64,000 nt of DNA from Scedosporium boydii (taxonomy: Eukaryota > Ascomycota > Sordariomycetes > Microascales > Microascaceae), in the NCBI GenBank assembly GCA_002221725.1, contig NJFT01000053.1, forward strand, positions 1-64,000, in the 5' to 3' direction. The position numbers and the translations under genes are program-made. Position 1 is the first letter of the stretch. Every line of letters starts with the position of its first letter. Under the pieces are notes generated by a model. It was not told where the DNA came from and ran no database searches. It was given only the letters and a program-made list of their open reading frames with translations. Positions 1 through 12,525 of the stretch are shown piece after piece.

Positions 1-953
1 AAAGCGAGGGTAGCTTGTGTTGAACACGCGCATCCTACGAAAACAGTCCGGGGCGGTTTTCTAGCCTTGTGAGCGCTTGGGTTGGCTAGACCACATCGCA
101 TTGGCAAGTGCTTGAGCTGCTCGGCTGATCATTTGGCACCAGAACCCCCTATATAAAGTACGAACAAGCTGGATTTCTAGGAGGGTGGAAGCAAGGAAGG
201 AGCGGGAGGAGAGGGACCAGGCTCCTTCCTTCCCTGCCAGCGAAGGGGAATCTCGACGCTGCGCAAGATGCTGGGGTAGACACGAAACGAAGTTTCAACT
301 ACGTGCCGTGTGGAAACTCTTGCATCTTGCCCTCTCGCCCCATTGGGCATGCGGCGATATTTACATCTGCAGCAAGCAATGAACACAGCGCTCGTCACAG
401 CTCTTGAGGGGATGTTTCTGCCAGTGCAGCTTTAGCTCGCTGGTAGGGACAAGATCCCCCAAAGCTGTTAGTACTGCTTTAGCAAAACTATGAGTAGGTG
501 AAATAGAGGAACCAAGACCCAAAAGAGCACGCAGAGGGCAGAGAAAGGACCGGGAAGATCTTGGGAGAGATGCCCTGCCCTGGGTACCCTGCGCCAAGGA
601 GAGGGTATCCACAAGACAGCTCCGGGCCGAAGTTGGCTCTCGAGACCTTGACAAAGACAATATTCCTCTCAAATTCTTCAATATAAAATACCATCCTGAT
701 GAGTGCTGGTTTGTAGCGGTTGATTGCCATAGGAGCTGGTATATTGGGATTTATCTATTTTGCGCACGGGAGTATTTCATGTCTCACCTATAAATCAAGT
801 CTTATAGCTGCGACCCTGTCCAATACCAGACATCAATTGATGCACAGCCCGCAACAAACCATTGCCGTAAATTGGAAGGTCATCAAGTGTGTCCAATGCA
901 GGAAATACTTCTACCGAGCTACCGCGCTCTAACCCCTAACCCCCAGCCTCCCA
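1..953. other. Gene-poor left edge
   Basis: I see no convincing coding region here. The short open frames on both strands show no recognisable motif. A TATA-like stretch (CTATATAAAG) lies near 149-158. It is about 800 bases before the HET gene, too far to be that gene's core promoter without a long leader or upstream exon. Confidence 0.5.
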
Positions 954-2974
954 ATGGCGACTGGATCCCTACCCTATACACCTCTCAATGGAAGAGGGTG
1001 GATCAGACTTCTACACTTATATCGCGCAGACGACGGAACCATTCAAGTATTACTGCAGCCTCATTGCCTGTTCTCACTAGGATGCCCCTCATACATGGCA
1101 TTCTCCTACGTTTGGGGCCAACCAAGACCCAACCAGAATACGATTTTCCAGAATGGCGAACCATTTCCAGTTCTGGACAGCGTCTACCAAATCCTGGAAG
1201 CTCTTTGCGGCGGCTCCTTAAAGATGCCGACTCAATGGTGTTGGATCGACTCCATCTGCATCAATCAAGCTGATCAAGCCGAGCGAGTATCGCAGGTCCA
1301 ACTCATGTCCCACACCTACACGGAATGCTCCGCAGCCATTATCTGGCTCGGTGACGAACCGACACCTCTGACGCCGCCATGGACTTCCTTCAGACCCTTG
1401 CCGACAACTTTGCCGCCGTGGCGGGCCACCACGAGGTTACCAAGGTCCGTTCCATCCCTCCTTCCATCCACCCCGACCTACTTTCTTCGGACAAGTGGAA
1501 AGGCGTGGAGGAACTCCTCTCGCGGCCTTGGTTCAGCCGCGTTTGGACGCTTCAAGAACTCGTCCTGCCGCGGCTTGTATTTTTCTTCTGTGGGGACAAG
1601 TCCATCAACGAACGAACGATGGAAGACGCAATATACGCGACTTGGGTTTGCAACCCTCCCCAGCCGTGGATCGCACCCAGAGTGTGGCATGCAGTCTGGA
1701 ACCGCATCCGCCTCTGCTGGTGCTCCGGCACGCGCAGCGCTGGTAGCGGAGACATTGCCATCGGCTCTTCCCCCAGTTCCCTGAGAAACCCGTCATCACT
1801 GCCGGCACTCCTCGCTTACACGGGAACCAATCTCTCCACCGACCCCCGGGATAGAATCTACTCGCTTCTTGGGCTCGTATCAGAGGTGGACCAGTGGATC
1901 GTCGGCACCCCAACGTATACACTCGCGGCCGAGGAGGTATATCTACGGCTCGTCGTCTCGTTTATCGAGATGAGGATGAACCTCGATCTCATATGCTTTG
2001 CGCCCCTGTTCCGATCGAGCACCGCCCTCGGACCGTCATGGGTTCCCGACTGGAGGGAGCTGAGAGCTCTGCCCACAGTTCCGCTGATGGTGAGTCAAAG
2101 CGGGTTCTCGCACATTGGGAACTTTAGACCCCCGAGGGATGAACTGCCACCGGGTGGCGGTGCAGGGGCGGTGTATGTGGCCTCCGGGGGCAAAACGTGC
2201 GCGTTCGATGTATTGGTTGCAGATGGCAAGGTCCTGCGGTGTGAAGGGTACTTAGTTGACGTGGTGGAGGATGTGGGAGCGCTCTGGATGGAGGACCCCG
2301 CGCAGACTGGGTTCGAGTTTGGATTCCAGGACCGCGAGACTTTGCATGGTCCCAAAAACATGAAAGAGTCATCCCCGATCATGACGGACGGGGACGGAGA
2401 CAGAACTGCTACGATCGAGCTCCTGAGGTCTCTCGTGCGGACGGTCGTTCTCGACCGGAATGACCGCTACCTGCAGGTTCCTGCAAAAGTCGATGCACTT
2501 TGCGGCTGCTTGATTACGTGGCTCCGAACTATCCGAGGAGGCAAAGATCGTGACCACGTTGCGGTACAGCAGTTCGAGGCATGGCTTGACGAAAATTCGC
2601 GCCTGGTCGTCCGAGGCAAGTTGCTTGGAGAAATACTCGGCGAAATTGAGGGGCTCCCGTATCTGCTCGGGGCAAAGCCCGATGGGGACGTCATGCTCAA
2701 TTTTTTCAGCAGAGTGAGGGATACAACAGGATCGATGCACATGGTGAAGAGGCTTGCCGTGACAAAGCAGGGACACCTTGCAATGGTGGATAAGGAGAGT
2801 CGAAAGAACGGTGTGATTGTCGTGTTGTTAGGGTGCAATGTGCCGGTTTTGCTGAGGAGGAATGGTGTTGAGGATGAGGAGTATGAATTAGTCGGGGAAG
2901 CATATGTTGATGGGTTCATGAAAGGTGAGATTTTATCTGCTGGTAAGTCTCCTCGGGCATGGACAATCAAATAA
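954..2974 (+). CDS. HET-domain heterokaryon incompatibility protein, one apparent frameshift
   Basis: HET domains trigger cell death after fusion of unlike fungal hyphae. The reading starts at 954 and carries the usual blocks in order: AFSYVWG, then WIDSICINQAD, then IIWLGDE. The frame then breaks at the CC at 1359-1360 and continues in another frame with DAAMDFLQTL, WFSRVWTLQEL, a YSLLGLV block, PSWVPDWR and the family's C-terminal block ending in GEAYVDGFMKGE. One extra base at the CC restores a protein of about 673 residues, a normal length for the family. No intron fits: the only GT-AG pair nearby is about 43 nt and would remove conserved residues. The gene has no other stop or shift. It is either a natural allele with a one-base deletion or an assembly base-run error. 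Family assignment is firm; function of the allele is not. Confidence 0.88.
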
Positions 2975-3231
2975 GAGTGGAGGTTAGTTCTGTTTATGTA
3001 TCCGTGGCCGGGAGATATTCGCGAGTTCCAGATGAATTGTAAATATTCGGATTCAACGTCGTTGTAGCACTGGCTGGGCTGGAAAAAGGTTCAATATACC
3101 AGAATATGCGTCAAAACACAGCATCAAAACGTTACAACATGGATGTATTTTTCAATAACCCCCTAAATACCGTTCTCCTCATATCTTCGTAACGGGTAAC
3201 TCTTCACACTGAGAAACAGCTATGCAGAACC

Positions 3232-5263
3232 TTAGGTTGCGGTGGTGGGCTTCTGGGCATATACGATCCATCTACGGTGCGTTAATTATATGTTTGGAAA
3301 GCAACGAGGGAGGAGGGGCATTGTGAACACTCACATGTTGAAGTAGGCGTGGATCCTGGGATCCTTCATCTGCTTCCTAACGTCGACAAGGAACGCTTCG
3401 AATTCCTCCGGGCTCCATTTAAGACCGCGGGTGAATAGAGCTACGCTCAACCCGTCAACGTTCTTTCCAATATCCTCGTAAGTCCACAAGCCTAGATACT
3501 TTTGTTAATATTCACTCTAATTGGCAGAAACGGTGAGCCATAGGTGAGGCTAGAAGCTCGTGAGCAAGCCAACAGGATGAAAATACCGAGCTCCTTGTAC
3601 TTGGGATCCTTAGGCCAGCGGTTCTGAGGCCACTTGAAATGTCTCTCGGTGATGTTTGTGAATCCGGCCTCGGCGAGCTGTTTAGAATAGAGCCTGGCAG
3701 AGTCGAGAGGACGATTCAAAATATGAGCAGCCTTGTTGCAAAGTTCACCCCACTGGTTGAGAGCAGAATCTTTCGGGAGAGTCCCGTCGTCGCTCTCCAG
3801 CGGGAAGATGATGTCCGAAAGCTCAATGTATCCGCCGGGTTGCAAAGCGCTGATGACCAAGGTTAGTACAAGGGATGCGAGTGCTGTGCTCTTTTCAGAT
3901 TTAGATAACAAAAGGGGATGGGGATAAATTTGTGGACGTACTCATAGCTCTGTTTGAAGAATTTAGGCCAGTCGGAGAGGGAGCCAGTTAGCATGCGGGC
4001 ATATATGAGATCAAACTTGGTCGAAAAGGTCCATTGGTCTTCGAGGTCATCAACGTAAAACCTGACGTTGGGAGGGACGCTGAAGCGGGAGTTAGTACAC
4101 TTCCGAGTCTTCGATAATTCGGAGAAGGGGTTGTGAGAGACGCAGGCAGACGCTTACAATGAAGGTTGAATCGGGCTCAAATCGACACCAACTATCTATT
4201 TAAATAGTTAGCTTAGATAGGAATTAACTATATCTTGCCAATTTCTCTTCTGTTTTTCAAACTTGACTTCGAGTTGGGGGTGGGTAATTCCGTCATTGAA
4301 GAGTGAGCGCACCTGAGCCTGGGGTTGTTCGTCGGCTGTGGAATCCGACACATCAGTTAGAACTTAGAAGACAACTAACGAGAGGGTTCAACTTACCGAA
4401 GTCCATCGCCCAGGCACCGGTTCCTGTCCCTGCGTCCAAAACGTTTTGCAGTTTATCGGGTTCCGCGGGGCAGAGGAACAAGCCTCCATCATACATCATT
4501 CTGAACATGTTATGTTGCAGGTCTGGGGGGCGCAGAATACATTAGTGCGGAGTTATCTCCATGGCAGGCACTCGTAGATACAATGTGACTAGAGAAGAGA
4601 GGAGGGCACTCTTCGAAACCTACCGAGTCGGTCATTTTCCACCTGGAGAAGAGAATCAAAACCGTCAGAAAGAAATGCCAACTAAAACCACAAGTCACAC
4701 AAGGCAATTCATATAAGCTACTTACATCGTCATTAGGAAGTACATATGCTACGCTCATGGGACATACATAGTTAGCAATTCATGAATTCATTCGACATGA
4801 AATCATTCAGCAGCAGGGGAAGAAACAGAGCCGTTAAGGATCGATGATAACATTAAAGAGTGGTTGACCCACATCCGTCCTTATAGGCATGGTATCTCCG
4901 TCCATTTTCATGGCGATACTTCAGGATGCTTGAAGTGATTGATGCTGAGGAGCTCGCATCGTCCGCCTGGCTGTATGTTAAGGTCTCTGTTCAAGCGGGT
5001 GACTATACGGGGAGGGCTTCGTACCACAAGCCCAAGTGATTCATCCTCTCCAAGTTGCTAAGACAAATTTGATCTATCATATTAGCGTTACGACTCCAGC
5101 ACCGATCGGCGAGATAGGAACCAATTTGGTCTTGCCGCCGCACGTCATGCGTTGGTCAGGGCCCCAGGGGCGGGATTGGGGTTGAAAGGGTGAAACGTGA
5201 TCTTACGTCGTCTGCGACGATATTCGCCCCCTCAAGATACACATGAGGGGTCTGCGAAGCCAT
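3232..5263 (-). CDS. LaeA/UMTA-type SAM-dependent methyltransferase, 11 exons
   Basis: Class I methyltransferase of the large fungal family that includes LaeA. I traced eleven exons: 5207-5263, 4873-4966, 4726-4748, 4624-4642, 4397-4522, 4313-4335, 4158-4195, 3942-4079, 3587-3849, 3335-3491 and 3232-3271. They sum to 978 nt and 325 residues with all phases consistent. The N-terminus (MASQTPHVYLEGAN) leads to GRRYHAY and YVLPNDDVENDRLDLQH. The SAM-binding motif I is VLDAGTGTGAWAMDFA, followed by IVGVDLSPIQPS, LIYARML and LQPGGYIELSD. The protein ends in FTRGLKW, KQMKDPRIHAY and VYAQKP, as family members do. Several exons are only 19-40 nt, so gene finders may mis-model it. It is divergent from the P450 at 6322 and may share its regulation. 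The substrate cannot be read from the sequence; LaeA itself is a global regulator, but most members are uncharacterised. Confidence 0.88.
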
Positions 5264-5422
5264 GGCCTTAAATTCCTAGGGCAATTGTGCAACAAATTTT
5301 CTTTGGGGATCCTGAAAAGTCGCGGGAGACCGTCTAATTGCGAAGTAAATATTGGAGTGGGGAAGATGAGAAGGAACGGGGAGAGAAAGCCCTAGGCTCG
5401 ATTTTAGACGGTAAATATAAAC

Positions 5423-5602
5423 CTATACCAGGGTTTGAAACGTTAAATCGAGAGATGCTCGCCCCCACCGGTTATATCTTAAATCAAGTTTTACGAAGGT
5501 ATATCCTCTAATAGTTTATATTTGACAATACATATTTAGTACCTGTTAGGAGATAGGTGGTGGATTTGATCTCTCAAAATAACATCTCAAACCCTGGTAT
5601 AG
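5423..5602. repeat. Imperfect inverted repeat, 34-bp arms
   Basis: The left arm at 5423-5456 and the right arm at 5569-5602 are reverse complements at 29 of 34 positions, both starting CTATACCAGGGTTTGA when read outward to inward on their own strands. Three of five mismatches are transitions. About 112 AT-rich bases separate the arms. It lies between the divergent methyltransferase and P450 genes. It could be a small MITE-like element or the ends of a decayed DNA transposon; no target-site duplication was identified. Confidence 0.6.
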
Positions 5603-6321
5603 TATTAGCACGCACCGTCAATGGTGTGTTTGTACGGCCAATGCTAAGAACAGCCCCCCCGCGAAATTCTGCAAGTCTTGATGTCGCTATTTCAATTGTA
5701 GCCCCAATTACTTGGATGAACTCACCTGAACGCCGGGCACGGCTGCAGGCAACAGGCGATGTCGAGGTTAGCAATGAAGGATCGGGTCAAGCCAAAGTGA
5801 CCATACCATGCCCCTTTAGGATACTAGCCCAGTGAAGAAGGTCCACTATGTCCTGTCCCTCAAAAGTTACTGGAGCACTTGCGTCAAGGAGAGGAGACCA
5901 TGGTATCATACATGCACTCAGTAACTCTTCAAAAGAAAACGAGGGTGTTCGCAAGGTTTTAAGAGGGTGGCATTTGGGACCCTGGAGGGTTGCAGTTCAA
6001 ACTATCCCTCTCTCAGTTTAGCTGACGCCGCTCGCTAACGCCGGAAAGACTTCCGGACACCCCAGACACCCTAATGCCATGCGGAGGCGCGGCACGACGG
6101 GCGGATGGGGTGGGGGTCCAAGTGGAAGGTTAGCCATTGCCAAGTGTTCAATCTTCGAGCCCGTCCACTGCCCCCGGAATGCCATGTCCGGCGGTTCTTT
6201 TCCTTCTTTTTCATTCTCTGTTATATATACTGATAATATTCACGGATTTTCCCCCCTTGTTACTTCTGCTTCAGGATTCCCGGAATTATCTATCTAAGAT
6301 AATTGCTACGAGATCGAAGCG

Positions 6322-8420
6322 ATGGCAGCTCTATCGCAGGCTCGCCTGTTTTCCCTAGCCAGAGTGTTTTTAGACAAACTGGTGGGAAATTACCTCTTCA
6401 TCGGTGGCGCAGCCACACTAGGTCTTTCTCTGATTTGCGTCGTACATGTTCTTCATTCCTGGAATCGGCTCCGGCATATCAAGGGGCCTCCGCTTGCGGG
6501 TTTCTCGAACCTCTGGCTAGTCCGTGCCGTAACCGGTGGGAACACAAACTGGATCTTCGCGAATGTGAATCGGCAATATGGTATGTTGCGGGAATTTCTT
6601 GTCACATCTTCCAGTTGCATGAACCACGCTCCCCTCTTCCTGTCCTGCACCACACGTCGCCCCCCGCCCGCGTAGACTTGCCATGACGCAGGATGAGCCC
6701 ACTCCAGCTAAGCCGCCTCTAGGCCCGCTCGCTCGTGTTGGTCCTAATGAACTGTTAACGAGCGACCCCGCTCTCCTCCGTCGCATGCTTGGAGTACGGT
6801 CCAAGTACAAGCGGTCAGACTGGTACATTGCCATGCGGTTTGACCCGCGTCGGGACAATGTCCTCTCCCAACAGGACAATGATCTACATCATATCCTACG
6901 CACCAAGATGGCTGCCGGTGTAAGTTGTTGAATCGCGCAGGGACGCCGATGAAATGATCCCGCTAAAGGCGCGACATGCGCCGCCCTCAGGCGCCCAAGT
7001 ATCCGCAGCGGCATTGCCAGTTACCCGAGTTTTGCCCAAAGACTAACCTGTTGCGTTTATGATATTTTGCGGGTCGTTAGTATTCCGGAAAGGAAGTCGA
7101 CGCACTTGAACACAAGGTGGACCGCAACGTTTCCGCGCTCGTGAATCTCATCGCCAAGTATGCCTCCACCCCCGGTGGCGCCAAGCCCTTTGACTTTGGC
7201 CGCAAAGCCCAGTACTTTACCCTGGATGTCATCTCCGACATCGCCTATAGCGAGCCCTTCGGCTGCCTCGCAACCGACTCGGACGCTTTTGGCTACATCG
7301 CCGCCGTCGAAGAGAATATGCCCGCCATCATGTTCGTCTCTGCAATACCTCGTCTAAACTGGATCTTGAAGTCAAGTATCGTGCGAATGTTCATGCCGTC
7401 AGATAAGGATCAACTCGGCTTTGGCCGTGTAATGGGGTGCGTAACTTCTCCTGTGACTCTTCTCACCCCGAGCCTGCCTTTATCCATCTCGCAGACGTAC
7501 GAGATGGTAAAGATATGTATTATTGGATCCCGTTACTGAATCAAACTGCTATTAGTATCTGCAAGCAAAAGGCCGCTGAAAGGTTTGGGCCCGACCGGAA
7601 GGACCAGCAGGATATGCTCGGATCCTTCGTCCGCCACGGCCTAACTCAACCCGAGGCCGAATCCGAGACCCTCTTGCAGATGTAAGAACTCGTTCTCCAC
7701 CCCCTCGGCTTTCAAATTCGTATTCACTGACGCGCCTTCTTTACGCCCCCTAGCCTGGCTGGGTCCGAGACAACTGCTACTGCCATCCGCGCCACCCTAC
7801 TCCACATCATCACAAACCCTCGCGTCTACAGCAAGCTCGCAACGGAGATCAGAGCCTCTTCACACCTCCCCTCGCCGATCCCCGATGGCGAAGCTCGCAA
7901 GCTCCCATATCTCCAGGCTGTCATCAAGGAAGGCCTCCGGTTCTGGCCGCCCCTTACCGGCGTAATGTCCAAAGTAGTCCCCCCAGAGGGAGAAGACTAC
8001 AACGGCACGTTCATCCCGGGTGGCACTGTACTTGGATACTCCGCTTTTGGCCTTTCGCGTAATAAGGACGTCTGGGGTGAGGATGCAGACGTATTTCGAC
8101 CCGAGCGATGGTTGGAAGGAACGAAAGAAGAGCTCCGCGCCAAAGAGTCAGCCGTGGACCTGGTATTTGGACATGGGAGATGGCAATGTCTCGGTAGAAA
8201 TATTGCCCACATGGAGCTGAACAAGATCTTTTACGAAGTTGGTGTCCTCCCACCCTACTATCTCTCGGTCGTCTTTTTACTAACTGCATTTGTCGTATAG
8301 CTGCTTCGTCATTTTGATATTAATGTCCTGGACCCTACTAATGTATGGAAGTCTGCCTGTGCTGGTATATTCATGCAGCATGACTTCTGGCTCATGGCTA
8401 CAAATCGTGATGAGGAGTAG
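6322..8420 (+). CDS. Cytochrome P450 monooxygenase, membrane anchored
   Basis: Haem-thiolate monooxygenase, probably anchored in the ER membrane by an N-terminal helix (YLFIGGAATLGLSLICVV) followed by a KGPPLAG hinge. Exons are 6322-6580, 6723-6919, 7081-7436, 7556-7681, 7754-8237 and 8301-8420, totalling 1542 nt and 513 residues, normal for the family. The oxygen-binding I-helix motif is AGSETTATA, the K-helix ExxR is EGLR, the PERF-type block is FRPERW, and the haem loop is FGHGRWQCLG with the cysteine ligand. The first acceptor at 6722 was chosen because it gives the conserved QYGPLARVGPNEL. The closest general resemblance is to the pisatin demethylase-like fungal P450s; the substrate is unknown. 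It is divergent from a LaeA-like methyltransferase 1.06 kb upstream. Confidence 0.92.
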
Positions 8421-8559
8421 ATATAAATTGAAGAGGGCCTGATTTCAACACGCTCTTCTTAATCTCCGCAGCCGAAGCTGCGGACGACTTCGGCGTACTA
8501 AATTGAGCTTGTACTAATTCTACACTTGGAAAAAAAAGGTTATGACCAGGTTTCCTCTC

Positions 8560-10332
8560 CTAGTCTCTATTTTCATCCCACGACATCTCGTCTACAGAAA
8601 GACGTTCATGGATGTAGGGTTCGTCGATCAAAGGCATGCCTGGCTTATAAGCGCGGTCAGACCGGCTCAATTGATGCAACCGAGCACCGCCTGTCAAAAT
8701 ATCCCGGGATCCTGTCGACCCTGGCGGGGGCGGTAGAATCTCGAGGCCGTCGATAGGTATAGGGATAGCGCTCAGTGCAAGGCGCTGCAAGTGTCGACCG
8801 AGATGCTTATAAAACAACGCAGTATTGTCTTGATACGCATCTTCTGGGCTCCACTTGTCACACAGGGGACACGAGCTTGACGGATGGTACTTAGCCGGGC
8901 GTTCGCTAAGCTTTAGTACATTAGAGAGATCATCGTCTTGAATCTGGATGACGTGAGCTCCGACCAGGTGATCCTTCAGTGCTCCTTGAGAAGTGAACCT
9001 GTCGTCGCACTTGTGGCAGCACCATTCCCGCCTGTGGAACTCTTGTTCGTGACTGACCCACTCATGCCGCCTGCCAAATTGGGCGCCGTGCAAGCTTCGA
9101 AGGTGCAGACATATGAATGAAGGTCGCTGAACACATGGCGCCTAGTGACAGTTTAGTTTGAAGGGTTTAGAAAGGCAATCCAGTGGGCGAGACCTACTTC
9201 CATTCGTATTTCGATGGCACTGAGGTAGGGACTCTACAATAGGGACACTCAAAGACCTTGCCATACTGGAGTTTGACTCCATGGAGTTCAAGACTCGTTA
9301 GATCTGAATCGTCAAGGTCTCCGTTGTTGTCTGTTGAACAGGCTGTCGCGAATGACGTAGCCGCGCTTTGTATGCTATCCGCGACTGGCCGTCCTTCTAG
9401 TGACGACTCATTTGCAATTGCAGTTGCCAGCGCGGAGGGCGTATTTGCTAAAGGGACCTGAGAAGATGAGCTAGGATCAATCTCCTCCGGGCGTTTACGG
9501 AGCCTTAGTATGGATTGCCGTCGGTGGTAAAATGCTCGGAGGAGCCTCTGTTGAAGCCAGGGGGTTTGTTTTGTTTTTGGGAACAGATCTTTAAGGGGGT
9601 GAGATGGTTGTCCACGCTCGGGTCTAGTCCTGGAGCGGGAACTGAAAGGGGCAGTTGAGGGTGCGCACGATTTTGGTAATCACGTCGAATCAGTATAGCC
9701 AGCTTGAAGAGGCGGTCAACGGATGATTCGATGCTTTGCAATAACTCATCTAGCTCGGAAGTAGGCCGAGAGAGGAACTCGATTAGGTCGCGGTTCTCGG
9801 GATTGTCTCTATCCACGTTTTCCATGAGATATGCTAAATCGCCATTTGCCCTGTTTGGAAGTTCTCGAGTAGAGAGCGCTATTGTGTCTGTAGTTAGCTA
9901 GTGATACTAATATTTGGGAGTTAGCGCTGGGTGATGTGCTCCAGCCAGTTCGTCGACTTACGCACCTCGGTGTCCAGCGCTCCCGATCTGGCCCAGGGTC
10001 GCGCGTACAGCAGCCTCCATCAAGGGGACCTTTTTCAGACACCAATCTAGTGGAGCCCTTGACTGATCATTCTGAAACTCCGCGAAGTCAGCACACCAGA
10101 TAGTGAATCGTCCCTTGGAGTTGTAAATTTTCGCATTTCTTTCAGCTCCCGGAAAAGAGTGACTCATATCATAGAGAAGAACTTGACAGGCGCGGACTAG
10201 CGCCGATAGGCAGGCTTCGACTTGACTGCTTTGGTAGCTCTTGCCCCGATGACATGATCGGCTGCGATGGTCACCCCGACCGGACAGGCAGACAAGATCA
10301 TTAAGCTGCTGGCATGAGCCTCCCGAGAACAT
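8560..10332 (-). CDS. C2H2 zinc-finger protein of a large fungal family, two apparent frameshifts
   Basis: This belongs to a fungal family with an N-terminal helical region and C-terminal zinc fingers, often found near HET and NLR-like genes. The N-terminus has QVEACLSALVRACQ and GRFTIWCADF. A short intron follows the codon for R in SAGHR (donor GTGCGT near 9968) and the frame resumes at DTIALSTREL. Next come SELDELLQSIESSVDRLFKL, FPKTKQTPWLQQ, a CPYC pair in KVFECPYC, a second intron near 9140-9190, RHVFSDLHSYVCTF, then HRREWCCHKCDDRF with a finger-like C..C...H..H pattern and CPLCDKW. Two one-base losses interrupt it: a run of five G at 9595-9599 and AAA at 9076-9078 (plus-strand letters). 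The first ATG at 10332 is uncertain and the true start may be in an upstream exon. It faces the DUF7580 gene head to head. Confidence 0.72.
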
Positions 10333-10630
10333 ACCTTGAGCAGACGCGTTCTTTAAGACTTATCCATACTAATACGGCTCTTTATACCCCGCACTTCGGG
10401 CTATGCTTCAGACCAATCACGGCGCCCAAGGGACCAACTCGCTTCAACAGCTTTCAGCTCTGGCGCGGCCTAAGATTTGCAAGTGAGAGAATTATATTTC
10501 ATCCCCCAATCTTGGGAGCTTGCCTCACAGGAGGGAGAGGCTGCTTCCTCTCGTTTTGTTTTGGAGATTTATCGCCATATTCCAGAGCTCACCCTGCGCT
10601 CCGCCTTCCCCAGCCCGTCTGCTTATCGAG

Positions 10631-12525
10631 ATGTCTGGATTTGAAATCGCAGGGGTGGTTCTGGGGGCTCTTCCGCTTCTCCTCGAAGGCGCCAAAATTC
10701 CAAATCATACTTCGAAAGGTGCCGCGGGTGGTGGTATTTTCGAAACACGTTCGAGCAAATGATTAGTTCGATCGAAGATGGGATAATTGCACACCGGCAA
10801 AATATGGAACTCCTTCTCCAGCCTCTCGACCTCGACGCCGTGACCGAGTCAGGACTACTCAGAGACGGGCCCCTTTCGCCCGATTGGCATGACCCCCATA
10901 TTCAGGCGAGTCTGAGGACGAGGGTTGGCCATGAACACTTCCCCTGGCTGATCGGCAAATTTCGTCGACTCGATGAAATAACAGAGAGTGTGTCGAGTGT
11001 ATTTCCCATTCGCAACGGAAAAGTACGATGATCCCGTTTGAGCTGTTCATGTTTTCGAAACCTCTGACAAGGAACTATGCTAGGTCACCCTCCCATCGTC
11101 GGAAACTGTCGACTTTACGCTTCTCAGGTTGGCCGTCAGCTTTACTGGGAAGCGGGAGCTTCTAGTCGAGGTCGAGAAGATAAATATGAGCATCTCAAAG
11201 TTCCTGGAGAGGGACCTCCGCTGTGCGCAGGCCACACTCATCGGGCCTGCTATCATGTCCAAGGGGCGCAAAACGGCCAGCGCTGGGACGGCACGCCCAT
11301 TCCTAAACCTCCAATCCCAAGCCTCGCGACTATGTAGTATACTCGACCCGCTAAAGTGGCCATGCTCATGCGGCAACCAGCACCGTTGTGGCATCGCGAC
11401 ATTCTAGAGTTATTATGGCAAAGTACGGCATAGGGAAGGATCTCTGAATCTCCTGCTCGGCAACACCGGACAGGAAAGGCTATTGAAAGTGGATTTCAAA
11501 GAGGCCTTCGATTTAGGCCCGGGTGAAGGAACCATCGCCGAAAAGAGAGAGGAGCGGGCTGATATTAGCCGAATATCCCAACTCAAGGAGGAGCTCCGGT
11601 CCGAGCAAGACTACAAAACACGGGTCAAAATGGGCAAAGAACACAAGGTCGCTGCGCTCGCCACACCGTCCTTCGATACTGTCCTTCTGCCTTTCAAACA
11701 ATCTTCGGAAACTAAATGGCAAACCCGAAGGCCGAACAAACTAACTATCAACAGCACAACCTCAGCGTGGGCTGTTGGCGGTGTCTCTGGCCACAACGGT
11801 CAATTTGCTTCTTCACCAACGCGCAGTGCCACACCAGGATCCTCCACGTCCAACATTCAACCGGCACCAGAAGAATTACCTGCGGCTTCTTAAGCGATCC
11901 CTTACCGTCAAGAGAGTGTGGATATATTAAAGATGGGAACAAGATAGTTTCCTTGAGCATTGACCCCCATAAATGCCTGGGTCAAGTTCAAGGGCTTGGC
12001 GAATTTCTGCATGCGATTCCCCATCTGGACCAGAGAATTCGGCTTGGTATCAAGCTGGCATACACCATCCTCAGTCTCGGGACGTCGGTTTGGTTCCCAC
12101 AACCCTGGAATGGAGAGAATGTCCTCGTCTCATCCCACCATCCATCCGTTCCCTTTATCACTCACAACTGCATTCGCGAGGCTCTCCTTCGGAGCAAGCC
12201 ACCCTCCAGACCTCACGCCGAGATGGCCGTTCTGGCGGTGGGCATTGTCCTTCTCCAGCTCATATTCCAGCAGACAATAGAAGATCAACCCTTCTTCGGC
12301 AGGTACCGCTTTAGCGGGCAGGTGACGGAGTGGACGCTTCGGCAGGCTGCAATGAAGTGGCAGGAGCAGGTCGAGGCAACGCATGGGAGTGATTTGGCGG
12401 ATGTCATCTCCCGTTGCGTGAGGTTCAATTTTGCAGTCGACCCAGACTTGGGAAAAGCAGAGTTCGTCCACGAGGTGCTTGAGGCTGTTATAGTGCCGTT
12501 GGAAATGTACACTCTCCGGTTTTGA
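10631..12525 (+). pseudogene. DUF7580-family gene (prion-inhibition/propagation-like), broken
   Basis: The start MSGFEIAGVVLGALPLLLEG is the signature N-terminus of the fungal DUF7580 family, whose members are linked to non-self recognition loci but have no proven reaction. After the AAAA at 10694-10697 the frame must shift by one base to continue with SKSYFERCRGWWYFRNTFEQ and the helical part up to an intron beginning GTACGA at about 11023. The next exon holds LRLAVSFTGKREL and CSCGNQH, then meets an in-frame TAG at 11405. The last part, with ITCGFLSD, LGIKLAYTILSLGTSVWFP and LAVGIVLLQLIF, lies in a further frame and ends at 12525; the switch falls somewhere in 11700-11890 and I could not place it. 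With one stop and two frame changes I treat the gene as broken, though base-run errors could explain part of this. Confidence 0.75.

Noticed and set aside
1351..1393. 43-nt intron in HET gene 1 that would restore the frame
   Set aside because: It would remove the conserved DAAMDFL block and is shorter than any other intron here; a one-base loss is simpler.
5557..5835. 92-codon open frame in the methyltransferase/P450 spacer
   Set aside because: It overlaps the right arm of the inverted repeat and has no motif or splice partner.
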